Assembly: GCA_002419295.1 (NCBI GenBank) | Contig: DIFW01000017.1 | Span: forward strand, 128,031-155,828 | Length of the DNA stretch: 27,798 bases | Source of the DNA: Patescibacteria group bacterium UBA5738 | GTDB taxonomy: Bacteria > Patescibacteriota > Minisyncoccia > Minisyncoccales > UBA5738 | Direction of reading: 5' to 3' | Shown here: piece after piece, positions 21,656-27,798 of the stretch | Layout of the letters: each line of letters starts with the position of its first letter | Position numbering within the stretch: position 1 is the first letter of the stretch | Translations under genes and position numbers: made by a program | The notes under the pieces: generated by a model | The model's database searches: none | Told to the model about the DNA's origin: nothing | Seen by the model: only the letters and a program-made list of their open reading frames with translations

Positions 21656-22156
21656 TTATTTCTTGGATACAATCATATTAAATCCGCCCATTTCTCTTTT
21701 TAGCTCTTTGTCGATTTTGTAGGGGATAAGCTTTTCCAGAATTTCCAGAAATTGCCCCACTTTTTCCCGCGAGAGAGCGTCGAACGCTTTTTGCCTTCCG
21801 CGCAAACGAAGCTCTATTTTGACGCGATCGCCTTTTTGTAAAAACTTTTCCGCGGCCGCCGCGCGCGTTTCCATATCGTGCGGGGAAATATTGTAGGTGA
21901 GGCGGATTCCTTTTATCTCGCTGGTGCGGACATTTTTCTCCTTTTTTTGCAAACTGTAAAGATATTTCCCGAATTCAACAATTTTAGCCACCGGCGGATT
22001 TGTTTTGTCGGTGACCTGCACCAGATCAAGTTTCTTGCTCCACGCCGCTTCCAGCGCTTCTTTAAGCGTGACAACGCCAACTTGCCGATCGTTTTCATCG
22101 ATCAACCGCACCTGTGCGGCTCTTATTTGATTGTTGATGGGTGGTTTTTTAAACAC
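21656..22156 (-). CDS. infC: Translation initiation factor IF-3
   Basis: A 166-residue protein. The N-terminal PPINNQIRAAQVRLIDENDRQVG and VAKIVEFGKYLY and the C-terminal DRVKIELRLRGRQ are classical IF-3. It binds the 30S subunit, selects the initiator tRNA and start codon, and prevents premature 50S joining. The first codon is GTG (complement of 22154-22156); no ATG lies in frame upstream. infC in many bacteria has a rare start as part of autoregulation, so GTG may have regulatory meaning. It lies downstream of ssrA on the same strand. Confidence 0.97.
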   Translation of the reverse strand: MFKKPPINNQIRAAQVRLIDENDRQVGVVTLKEALEAAWSKKLDLVQVTDKTNPPVAKIVEFGKYLYSLQKKEKNVRTSEIKGIRLTYNISPHDMETRAAAAEKFLQKGDRVKIELRLRGRQKAFDALSREKVGQFLEILEKLIPYKIDKELKREMGGFNMIVSKK

Positions 22157-22198
22157 TCTTTTGCAAAAAAATTTTAGGACTGTGATTTAAAAAAACGG

Positions 22199-22565
22199 TG
22201 GAGACGACGGGACTTGAACCCGTATCTGAAAAACCAATGCCGGAAACTTCTACAAGCTTGTTCCGATTTATTTGAAATTTAAGATGAAAACCGGACAAAA
22301 CTCTTAAATTTTTCGCCTGCTTTTGTTTTCGGCGGCCGCTTTGAGGCGAAAGGAGGCGCCTATCTCCAAAAGATTATGCCCGAAAAACTTGATGGAGAAT
22401 CGGTTTATCGGACACCGAAATTGGAAAACTAAGCGTAGACCAATTCGGGAGCGCTAAACGCAAATGAATTTGATTTGGCACTTTTGAAGTTTGTTAATTT
22501 TTACAAGATTTAACAACTTGGCTTGCGATTGCCGGATCGGCTTCCCATCGAGGCCTTGCATCCCC
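22199..22565 (-). ncRNA. ssrA: Transfer-messenger RNA (tmRNA)
   Basis: On the minus strand the 5' end GGGGATG pairs with the 3' CGTCTCC (two G-U pairs). The T-arm is ACGGG-TTCAAGT-CCCGT and the discriminator is A. CC follows but the final A is not encoded (G instead). A tag frame at 22479-22432 reads AKSNSFAFSAPELVYA then TAG; it starts with GCC Ala and ends in the hydrophobic VYA expected for a protease tag. tmRNA frees ribosomes stalled on broken mRNA. It lies 12 bp after smpB, its protein partner. The tag frame is my best reading; a competing frame ends FICV. Confidence 0.92.
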
Positions 22566-22577
22566 ATAGCTTGAAAT

Positions 22578-23039
22578 TCAGATTTTCCCGCAGGTGCGGG
22601 CGATTTCGCGCTCAATGGCGCGCTTTTTGAGCGTTTCGCGCTTGTCATATTTTTTCTTTCCGCGCGCCACGCCAAACTCAAGCTTGATTTTGCCCGAGTC
22701 TTGATAACGCTGTTTAGTATATAACCGAAGCGGCACAAAAGTCAAGCCCTTTTGAGCGGAAAATTCCATCAACCGGCCAATCTCGCTCTTGCGCAAAAGA
22801 AGCTTGCGATCGCGCTGTTCGTGATAATCCGCGCCGGCATTGGCGGGTTGATAGGCCGGAATCTTGGCGCCGATCCAAAAAACGCCGTCCGGTTTGATGA
22901 TAACATAAGATCCGGCCAGCGACAGCCCCCGGGATTTGACGGATTTTACTTCCTGCCCGTTTAATACGGGACCGGCCTCGAATTTTTCCAAAATCTCATA
23001 ATCAAACCCCGCCTTTTTGTTTTTCGCCAATTCTTTCAT
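22578..23039 (-). CDS. smpB: SsrA-binding protein SmpB
   Basis: A 153-residue protein of normal length. Diagnostic segments are NKKAGFDYEILEKFEAGPVLNG, QEVKSVKSRG, LLLRKSEI and a basic C-terminal tail (ARGKKKYDKRETLKKRAIER). It binds tmRNA and places it in stalled ribosomes. ssrA follows on the same strand, so the pair is probably co-transcribed. It is divergent from argS. Confidence 0.97.
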   Translation of the reverse strand: MKELAKNKKAGFDYEILEKFEAGPVLNGQEVKSVKSRGLSLAGSYVIIKPDGVFWIGAKIPAYQPANAGADYHEQRDRKLLLRKSEIGRLMEFSAQKGLTFVPLRLYTKQRYQDSGKIKLEFGVARGKKKYDKRETLKKRAIEREIARTCGKI

Positions 23040-23113
23040 ACCCTTTTATTTTAGCAAAATTTCGTATAAACTTAAAAATCAACGCCAATCAAGCGAAATA
23101 ACATTAACACAAA

Positions 23114-24754
23114 ATGATGCGAGAGCAAATAAATTTGATAATTGAAGATGCGGCGAAAAAACTGGCGCATAACGGATTTTTTGATTTGGCGGCCGCCAAA
23201 CCGATTTTTGAAGCGGGGAGCGCGAGCGTTTGCAAAGACAGGGCGCATGGAGATTATGCGTCCAATGCGGCGATGCGTTTGAGCCGATCGGCCAAAACGG
23301 ATCCGATGGAGATTGCGCGAAAGATAAAGGAAGAGATTGAAAAAAATAAAAAGGCAAAAAAAATATTTTCAAAAATTGAGATTGCTCCGCCCGGATTTGT
23401 CAACTTCACTCTGGCGGACGAATATGTCAAATCGGAAGCGGGAAAAATTTTGAAATTGGGCAGTGATTACGGCAAAGTTAGGATCGGCGGGGGTAAAAAA
23501 ACCCAAGTGGAGTTTGTTTCGGCGAATCCTTCGGGCCAGTTGCATGTGGGCAATGGGCGTAGCGCGTTCTATGGCGATGTTTTGGCCAATGTTTTATCCG
23601 TTGCCGGCTATAAAGCGAAAAGAGAATATTATATTAACGACGCGCGGGTTTCCAAACAAATCCAGACATTGGGCGCCACGGCGCTGGGACGCGGCGAAGC
23701 GTATTTGTCGCCATATCTGAAAGAAAAAATTTTATCTTTGCAAAAAAAACTTGCCAAGATCCATTCCGAAACCGATGCCGGATATTTTTTGGCCCAAGAG
23801 GTGTTAAAGGATTTGAAAAAATTCATTGCCAAGGATTTAAAAATTGATTTTGACCGGTGGATTTCCGAAGAGTGCTTGTATAAACGGGGATTGATTATTG
23901 AAACTTATAAATTTTTGAAAAAGAAAGGGCTGGTATTCGAAAAAGACGATGCCTATTGGCTGGATATGTCCAAATACGGGCAAAAAGACGAAGTGCTTTT
24001 GCGTAAAAACGGCAGTCCAACATATTTTTTGTCGGATATCGCATACCATTACGGCAAAATTCGCCGCGGTTATAAAAAAATCATTAATATTTGGGGCGCC
24101 GATCATCAAGGCCATGTGCCGCGGATGAAGGCGGTGATGGATATTCTGGGTTATAAAGGCGAGTTTGAAATTTTAATTTGCCAGATTGTGACCGTCAAAG
24201 GCGGAAAAATTTCCAAGCGAGAGGGCAATATCGTTTCTTTAGATTGGTTAATCGATGAAGTGGGCGTTGACGCGGCCAGATTTTTCTATTTGCAAAATTC
24301 TTTGCAGTCGCAAATGGAATTTGATGTTGAATTGGCCAAGAAAAAATCCACTGATTCGCCGGTGTTCTATGTGCAATACGCACACGCGAGAATCGCCGGC
24401 ATCTTGCGCAAAGCTTGTCTAAAAGGGTCCGACCCTTTCAAAACTAAAAGGGTCCGACCCTTTCAAGGGATAAAAGAGTTTGTCGAAATTGATTTGGCAA
24501 AAGAGCTTCTGCGCCTGCCCGAGATTGTCGCCGACACCGCGCGCGATTATCAAATTCAGCGGCTTTGCCTGTATGCCACGGGCGTGGCGGCAAAATTCCA
24601 TAAGTTCTATCACGATTGCCAAGTGATCGGGGAAGACAAAGCAATCGCCCGAGCGCGCTTGGATTTGGCGATGGCGGCGAAAATCGTTTTGCGAAATACG
24701 CTTAGTTTGCTTGGCGTCTCCGCGCCGGAGAAAATGCAGCGCCAAAAAGAATAA
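23114..24754 (+). CDS. argS: Arginyl-tRNA synthetase
   Basis: A 546-residue class I synthetase. It has an N-terminal Add-1-like domain, the HIGH-type motif SANPSGQLHVGNGRSA, and the KMSKS-like KISKREGN near residue 370. The anticodon-binding C-terminal region includes YAHARIAGILRKA and ends AKIVLRNTLSLLGVSAPEKM. An insertion of about 17 residues (after RKA, before IKEF) is encoded by two palindromic repeat units at 24419-24468 and keeps the frame. It starts with ATGATG (23114 or 23117). It charges tRNA-Arg and stands alone, divergent from smpB. Confidence 0.96.
   Translation: MMREQINLIIEDAAKKLAHNGFFDLAAAKPIFEAGSASVCKDRAHGDYASNAAMRLSRSAKTDPMEIARKIKEEIEKNKKAKKIFSKIEIAPPGFVNFTLADEYVKSEAGKILKLGSDYGKVRIGGGKKTQVEFVSANPSGQLHVGNGRSAFYGDVLANVLSVAGYKAKREYYINDARVSKQIQTLGATALGRGEAYLSPYLKEKILSLQKKLAKIHSETDAGYFLAQEVLKDLKKFIAKDLKIDFDRWISEECLYKRGLIIETYKFLKKKGLVFEKDDAYWLDMSKYGQKDEVLLRKNGSPTYFLSDIAYHYGKIRRGYKKIINIWGADHQGHVPRMKAVMDILGYKGEFEILICQIVTVKGGKISKREGNIVSLDWLIDEVGVDAARFFYLQNSLQSQMEFDVELAKKKSTDSPVFYVQYAHARIAGILRKACLKGSDPFKTKRVRPFQGIKEFVEIDLAKELLRLPEIVADTARDYQIQRLCLYATGVAAKFHKFYHDCQVIGEDKAIARARLDLAMAAKIVLRNTLSLLGVSAPEKMQRQKE
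24419..24468. repeat. Two-copy palindromic repeat inserted in the argS coding region
   Basis: Unit AAAGGGTCCGACCCTTT (8-bp arms with a one-base centre) inside a 25-bp period, with copies beginning at 24419 and 24444. Because 25 is not a multiple of 3, the copies are read in different frames: LKGSDPFK, then TKRVRPFQ. argS stays open. This resembles in-gene palindromic elements such as those of Rickettsia. Confidence 0.85.
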
Positions 24755-24902
24755 GAGATTTTTTTTTGGGATGAATTATTCGCGGTGGCGTGCCGGCAGG
24801 GTTGCCCAAGCGTAAATTATCGTTGGAGTCGAATAGTGAGATTGATTGGCGCGGTCGCCTTATTTTGCGTTATAACAGTGGTGATTTTAATTTTCATCAT
24901 AA

Positions 24903-25424
24903 ATGGAAAAACAAAAAGGGTTCACTTTAATTGAGCTGTTGGTGGTGATTTCAATTATCGGGATGCTTTCCGGGCTGGTTTTGGTGAGTATGCAAGATAT
25001 TCGCGCTCAAGCGCGCGACGCCCGCCGCCGACAAGATTTGGCGCAAGTTGCCAAAGCGGTGGAATTGTATAATCTTGATTACGGGCGTTATCAAATTTTA
25101 AACAGCGGGTGGGGAAGCGCTACCGGTACGGGATGTGGATGCGGATGGTTTAGTTATGAGGGAGATAGTTACTATGGGCGCTCTGTTGCTCGCGCTTTAT
25201 CTGAGGATGGCGGCAAGATTCCCATTGTCAAAGATCCGACCGGCGCGACCACTTGCAGTCCGACAGCCGGGTATTGCTATATGTTTTATCTGTGCGGCAA
25301 TGGATTTTTTATTTATGCCAAGCTGGAAAAACCAAGCGCGGCGGATATAGCGACTTGCAATGCCAATTCTTGTTGTTCCGGTCTGGCCGGTTACGGCATG
25401 AATTATGCCGTTGGCCATCGATAG
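24903..25424 (+). CDS. Type IV pilin-like / pseudopilin protein
   Basis: A 173-residue protein with a class III signal. Gly 6 is followed by Phe 7 and TLIELLVVISIIGMLSGLVL, with Glu 11 at the +5 position, so prepilin peptidase would cut after Gly 6. A charged GspG-like stretch (RAQARDARRRQDLAQVAKAVELY) comes next. The globular part is Gly/Tyr/Cys-rich (GTGCGCG, NANSCCSG). Such proteins are assembled into pili by a membrane machinery not encoded in this window. The start is ATG in an ataaATG context. The 148-bp gap upstream holds no convincing promoter boxes. Confidence 0.92.
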   Translation: MEKQKGFTLIELLVVISIIGMLSGLVLVSMQDIRAQARDARRRQDLAQVAKAVELYNLDYGRYQILNSGWGSATGTGCGCGWFSYEGDSYYGRSVARALSEDGGKIPIVKDPTGATTCSPTAGYCYMFYLCGNGFFIYAKLEKPSAADIATCNANSCCSGLAGYGMNYAVGHR

Positions 25425-25440
25425 CCGTCTGCCGCGGCAA

Positions 25441-26127
25441 TTACTTTATCTGGCGCAGGAATTCTTGCGCGATGGCAACGGTATTCGAATCGGCGGCGTA
25501 GAAATTTTTCCAGACCACGGCGATGTCGGCGCCGTTAAAAAAAGATCTTTGCACCTCGCGGGGCGTGTCGGCGCCGGCGATGGCCAGCATGATATTATAA
25601 TTGCCCTTGATCCGCTGGATTTCATGGTAGGGGATTTGTTTTTCTTTGTTGAATGTGAGTTCGTCCACGCCGCGGTGCAAAACGACAACCGCGGGTTGTT
25701 TTTTCAATTGCCGCAAAATATTTAAAGAATATTCCACATTCATCATATCTATCATCGCGTCAATGCCCAAAATCTCGCATTCGCCGATAAACGAGTTCAA
25801 AGTTTCTATCGGCGCAAGTCCCGCGGCGATTGCCGCGGAAGCGCCGGTGCCGGCGGCCATTCGCGCTTCGGTGGCGCCGCGGTCAATGGTTTTCATATCC
25901 GCGACGATATAAGCGGGCGCGTCGATTCCCGCGGCGATAAGTTTTTTTTGCCACCAATAATTAAGCCGCGTCGCGGCATCAATGCCAAACTGCTTGATCA
26001 GCGGCGTGCCGGCTTCAATGATAATCCTCTCGCTGGCGGGCAGTTGGCCGATGATTCGTTGCGCATCGTCAAGGTTGCCGTTTAACGCGATTTGCAGATA
26101 TTTGATCCTCGAATTTAATTTTGCCAT
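25441..26127 (-). CDS. Hexulose-6-phosphate synthase / OMP decarboxylase superfamily protein
   Basis: A 228-residue beta/alpha barrel. The metal/active-site motif DMKTID (Asp 77, Lys 79, Asp 82) matches the DxKxxD of the OMPDC superfamily. The following ATEARMAAGTGASA, IDMMNVEYSL and VVLHRGVDE fit hexulose-phosphate synthase better than orotidine decarboxylase. HPS interconverts ribulose 5-phosphate plus formaldehyde with hexulose 6-phosphate and could supply pentoses where the oxidative pentose pathway is missing. The partner isomerase (PHI) is not in the window. Its stop is 16 bp from that of the pilin (convergent). The start is ATG 26127. Confidence 0.82.
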   Translation of the reverse strand: MAKLNSRIKYLQIALNGNLDDAQRIIGQLPASERIIIEAGTPLIKQFGIDAATRLNYWWQKKLIAAGIDAPAYIVADMKTIDRGATEARMAAGTGASAAIAAGLAPIETLNSFIGECEILGIDAMIDMMNVEYSLNILRQLKKQPAVVVLHRGVDELTFNKEKQIPYHEIQRIKGNYNIMLAIAGADTPREVQRSFFNGADIAVVWKNFYAADSNTVAIAQEFLRQIK

Positions 26128-26241
26128 ATACTTTAAAAATTTTCCTGAGATTGCTTTGATTATACCAGATCGGCCGCATAAAAAGAATGACGGAGAAGCA
26201 GGTTGTCAGGCGGTGGCAACGGGGGAAAAACAGCGAAAAAG

Positions 26242-26304
26242 CGTGAAAAAGGGCGAAATTTCGCGGTTTTTCACGTTTTTGGTTGTCAAAAGCGTGAAAA
26301 ACGG
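26242..26304. repeat. Hairpin-rich intergenic region with GCGTGAAAAA repeats
   Basis: CGTGAAAAA (26242-26250) pairs with TTTTTCACG (26267-26275). A perfect inner palindrome GCGAAATTTCGC (26253-26264) fills the loop, and TTTTT follows on the plus strand. A third copy of GCGTGAAAAA occurs at 26291-26300. No coding gene is seen in the rest of 26128-26387. Confidence 0.6.
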
Positions 26305-26305
26305 T

Positions 26306-26357
26306 TTGACGGGCTGGCTTAATATGGTATAGTTTAAATATTGAGGCATACCATATT
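26306..26357 (+). promoter_or_regulatory. Promoter of second Fic gene with inverted-repeat operator
   Basis: TTGACG (26306-26311), 16 bp, TATAGT (26328-26333). An inverted repeat with perfect 10-bp arms, AATATGGTAT (26321-26330) and ATACCATATT (26348-26357), overlaps the -10 box. The half-site TATGGTATA appears again over the start codon (26387-26395). A repressor on the arms would block transcription. Confidence 0.65.
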
Positions 26358-26387
26358 AGGGTTTTCCTATAAAACAATTTTAAAATT

Positions 26388-27329
26388 ATGGTATATTTGG
26401 ATTCGCAATTACAAAAAAGGATCAATGAAAAATTTGGTCTTTTGCAAAAACTGCGGCCGCTTCCGGCGGATAAGGTGAAAAAATTAAGAGAACAATTTGC
26501 CATTGAAATGACCTATAATTCCAACGCGATTGAGGGCAACTCGCTTACATTGAAAGAAACATTTTTTGTTATCAGTGAAGGAATGACGATCAAAGGAAAA
26601 CCGCTGAAAGATCACTTGGAGGCCAAGGATCATAAAGAAGCGCTGGAATATTTGTATGGCTTGATTGATCAAGAGAAACAAAGCGATATTTTGGAAACCA
26701 CAATTAGAAATTTGCAAAAATTGGTAGTTAAAGAAACATCTTCAAATATTGCCGGATCGTATCGCGACGGAAATGTGATGATCGCCGGCGCCAGCCATCG
26801 GCCGCCGGATGCTTTTGAGGTTCCGAATTTAATGCGCGGCGCGGTAAATTGGATCAATTCCGGCAAAGGCAAATTGCATCCGGTTGAGCTTGCGGCGTTG
26901 GCGCACCACAAGATTGTTTATATCCACCCGTTTTTTGACGGCAACGGCCGGACGGCGCGGTTGTTGATGAATTTGTTGTTGATGCGGGCGGGTTATCCGT
27001 TGGCAGTGATTTTGAAAAACGATCGCAAAAAATATTATCAAACATTGGCTCGGGCCGACAAAGAAGATATGGCACCATTTGTGAATTTTATTGCGCGCGG
27101 CGCCGAGCGATCGTTGGATATTTATTTGAGTGTTTTATTGCCGGCAACTTCAAAAGATCAAAAATATTTTTTGCTTTCCGAGATCGCTAAATCAACGCCG
27201 TATTCGGAAAAATATTTAAACTTATTGGCGCGGCAAGGGAAGATTGATGCGCACAAAAAAGATCGCAATTGGTTGGTGTCTTTGGAGTCGATCAATGATT
27301 ATATTAAAAATCGCCAGCGTCAAAGATAA
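26388..27329 (+). CDS. Fic family protein with N-terminal inhibitory helix, copy 2
   Basis: A 313-residue protein. Residues 45-50 (SNAIEG, in TYNSNAIEGNSLTL) match the class II inhibitory (S/T)xxxE(G/N) motif. The full active site HPFFDGNGRTAR is at 180-191. The C-terminal part (LLSEIAKSTPYSEKYLNLLARQGKIDA) looks like a winged helix. This is the common Fic/DOC architecture with an AMP-transferase core. It differs from the first Fic protein (2243) in size and sequence. It starts at ATG 26388, and the start codon is itself part of a repeated TATGGTATA half-site, so the protein may control its own expression. cysS follows after 17 bp. Confidence 0.93.
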   Translation: MVYLDSQLQKRINEKFGLLQKLRPLPADKVKKLREQFAIEMTYNSNAIEGNSLTLKETFFVISEGMTIKGKPLKDHLEAKDHKEALEYLYGLIDQEKQSDILETTIRNLQKLVVKETSSNIAGSYRDGNVMIAGASHRPPDAFEVPNLMRGAVNWINSGKGKLHPVELAALAHHKIVYIHPFFDGNGRTARLLMNLLLMRAGYPLAVILKNDRKKYYQTLARADKEDMAPFVNFIARGAERSLDIYLSVLLPATSKDQKYFLLSEIAKSTPYSEKYLNLLARQGKIDAHKKDRNWLVSLESINDYIKNRQRQR

Positions 27330-27346
27330 TTATTAACAAAAACAAT

Positions 27347-27798
27347 ATGAACAAAATAAAAATATACAGCACGCTTTCCAAATCTGTTGAAGATTTGAAT
27401 CCGATGGAGGAGGGGAAAATAAAATTTTTCGTGTGCGGCCCCACGGTCTATGATCTTTCACATCTGGGCCATGCCAAAACCTACACGCAATTTGATTTTA
27501 TCGTCAAATATTTGCGGTGGAGCGGGTTTGATGTGAATTACCTGCAAAACATCACCGATTTGGACGATAAGATCATTAAGCGGGCGGCGGAAAGGAACAT
27601 TGACTGGAAACAATTGGTCCAGGAGTTTGAAGCGGCTTACAGAGAAGATATGCTGGCATTGGGTAATAACGCGGTGTCAAAATATGCGCGCGCCACGGAT
27701 TATATTGAAAACATTGTAAGCCAGGTGAAGCGGATGATTGAAAAAGGATTGGCCTATCAAGCTCCCGATGGCAGTTGGTATTTTGAGATTGCCAAATT
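27347..27798 (+). CDS. cysS: Cysteinyl-tRNA synthetase (3' end cut by the window)
   Basis: The first 150 residues are present. They show the class I start KIYSTLSKSVEDLNP, the zinc/active-site Cys in FFVCGPTVYD, the HIGH motif as HLGH, YLRWSGFDVNYLQNITDLDDKII, and RATDYIENIV. This is ordinary CysRS up to about residue 150. The ATG lies in the acaATATG context, 17 bp after the Fic gene. The KMSKS motif and anticodon domain lie outside the window. Confidence 0.95.
   Translation, partial: MNKIKIYSTLSKSVEDLNPMEEGKIKFFVCGPTVYDLSHLGHAKTYTQFDFIVKYLRWSGFDVNYLQNITDLDDKIIKRAAERNIDWKQLVQEFEAAYREDMLALGNNAVSKYARATDYIENIVSQVKRMIEKGLAYQAPDGSWYFEIAK

Noticed and set aside
22197..22270. tRNA-like sequence with a GTTCAAGTCCC T-arm
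   Set aside because: It is the 3' tRNA-like end of tmRNA; there is no anticodon arm, and the 5' acceptor half lies 350 bp away.
22454..22738. Minus-strand frame running from smpB into ssrA and ending FICV
   Set aside because: It overlaps smpB out of frame and the tmRNA 5' domain. As a tag frame it is less plausible than the one ending VYA.

Overview
The window looks like a chromosomal segment of a Candidate Phyla Radiation (Patescibacteria, probably Parcubacteria-like) bacterium. The signs are a short alanyl-tRNA synthetase without its C-terminal domain, compact gene packing, many starts in an AATATG context with few Shine-Dalgarno sites, a palindromic repeat inserted in frame inside argS, an orphan hexulose-phosphate-synthase-type protein, a lone type IV pilin-like gene, and TGA used as a stop (so not the recoded Gracilibacteria/Absconditabacteria). 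The lineage is inferred from these traits; no 16S rRNA gene is present.

Layout. 1-4.8 kb: a polytopic membrane protein, an HTH/coiled-coil protein, a Fic protein behind two tandem palindromes, a frameshifted radical-SAM-like gene, and an HD-domain protein with an altered HD motif. 4.9-9.9 kb: tRNA-Glu, a membrane GT2 glycosyltransferase with a small downstream ORF, recG (minus strand) and a slipin-like SPFH protein. 10-17.8 kb is an accessory island. It holds two separate two-gene modules with AbiEii-type nucleotidyltransferases, a frameshifted S51 peptidase, a possible short transcript, a small CPxC protein, an internally deleted polysaccharide deacetylase, a Nudix-XRE-macrodomain group with matching operator palindromes, a truncated hydrolase, a DUF234-type ATPase with a near-consensus promoter overlaid by palindromes, an intact alpha/beta hydrolase, and a conserved family of unknown function. 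17.8-24.8 kb is mostly core translation: alaS, a membrane-anchored beta-sandwich protein, a DUF84 NTPase, infC-rpmI-rplT, smpB-ssrA (tmRNA) and argS. 24.9-27.8 kb: a pilin-like protein, the hexulose-phosphate-synthase/OMPDC-superfamily protein, a second Fic protein behind an inverted-repeat operator, and the start of cysS, cut by the window end.

The most interesting theme is regulatory. Four accessory loci (Fic 1, XRE/macrodomain, the ATPase, Fic 2) each carry a different palindromic operator on or near the promoter, as expected for autoregulated toxin-antitoxin or stress modules. The best candidate for an undescribed system is the Nudix/XRE/macrodomain group (12.39-13.87 kb), where the same palindrome occurs at the regulator promoter and directly before the macrodomain gene. 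Several genes are broken by one- or two-base shifts or truncation; these may be real decay or assembly errors.
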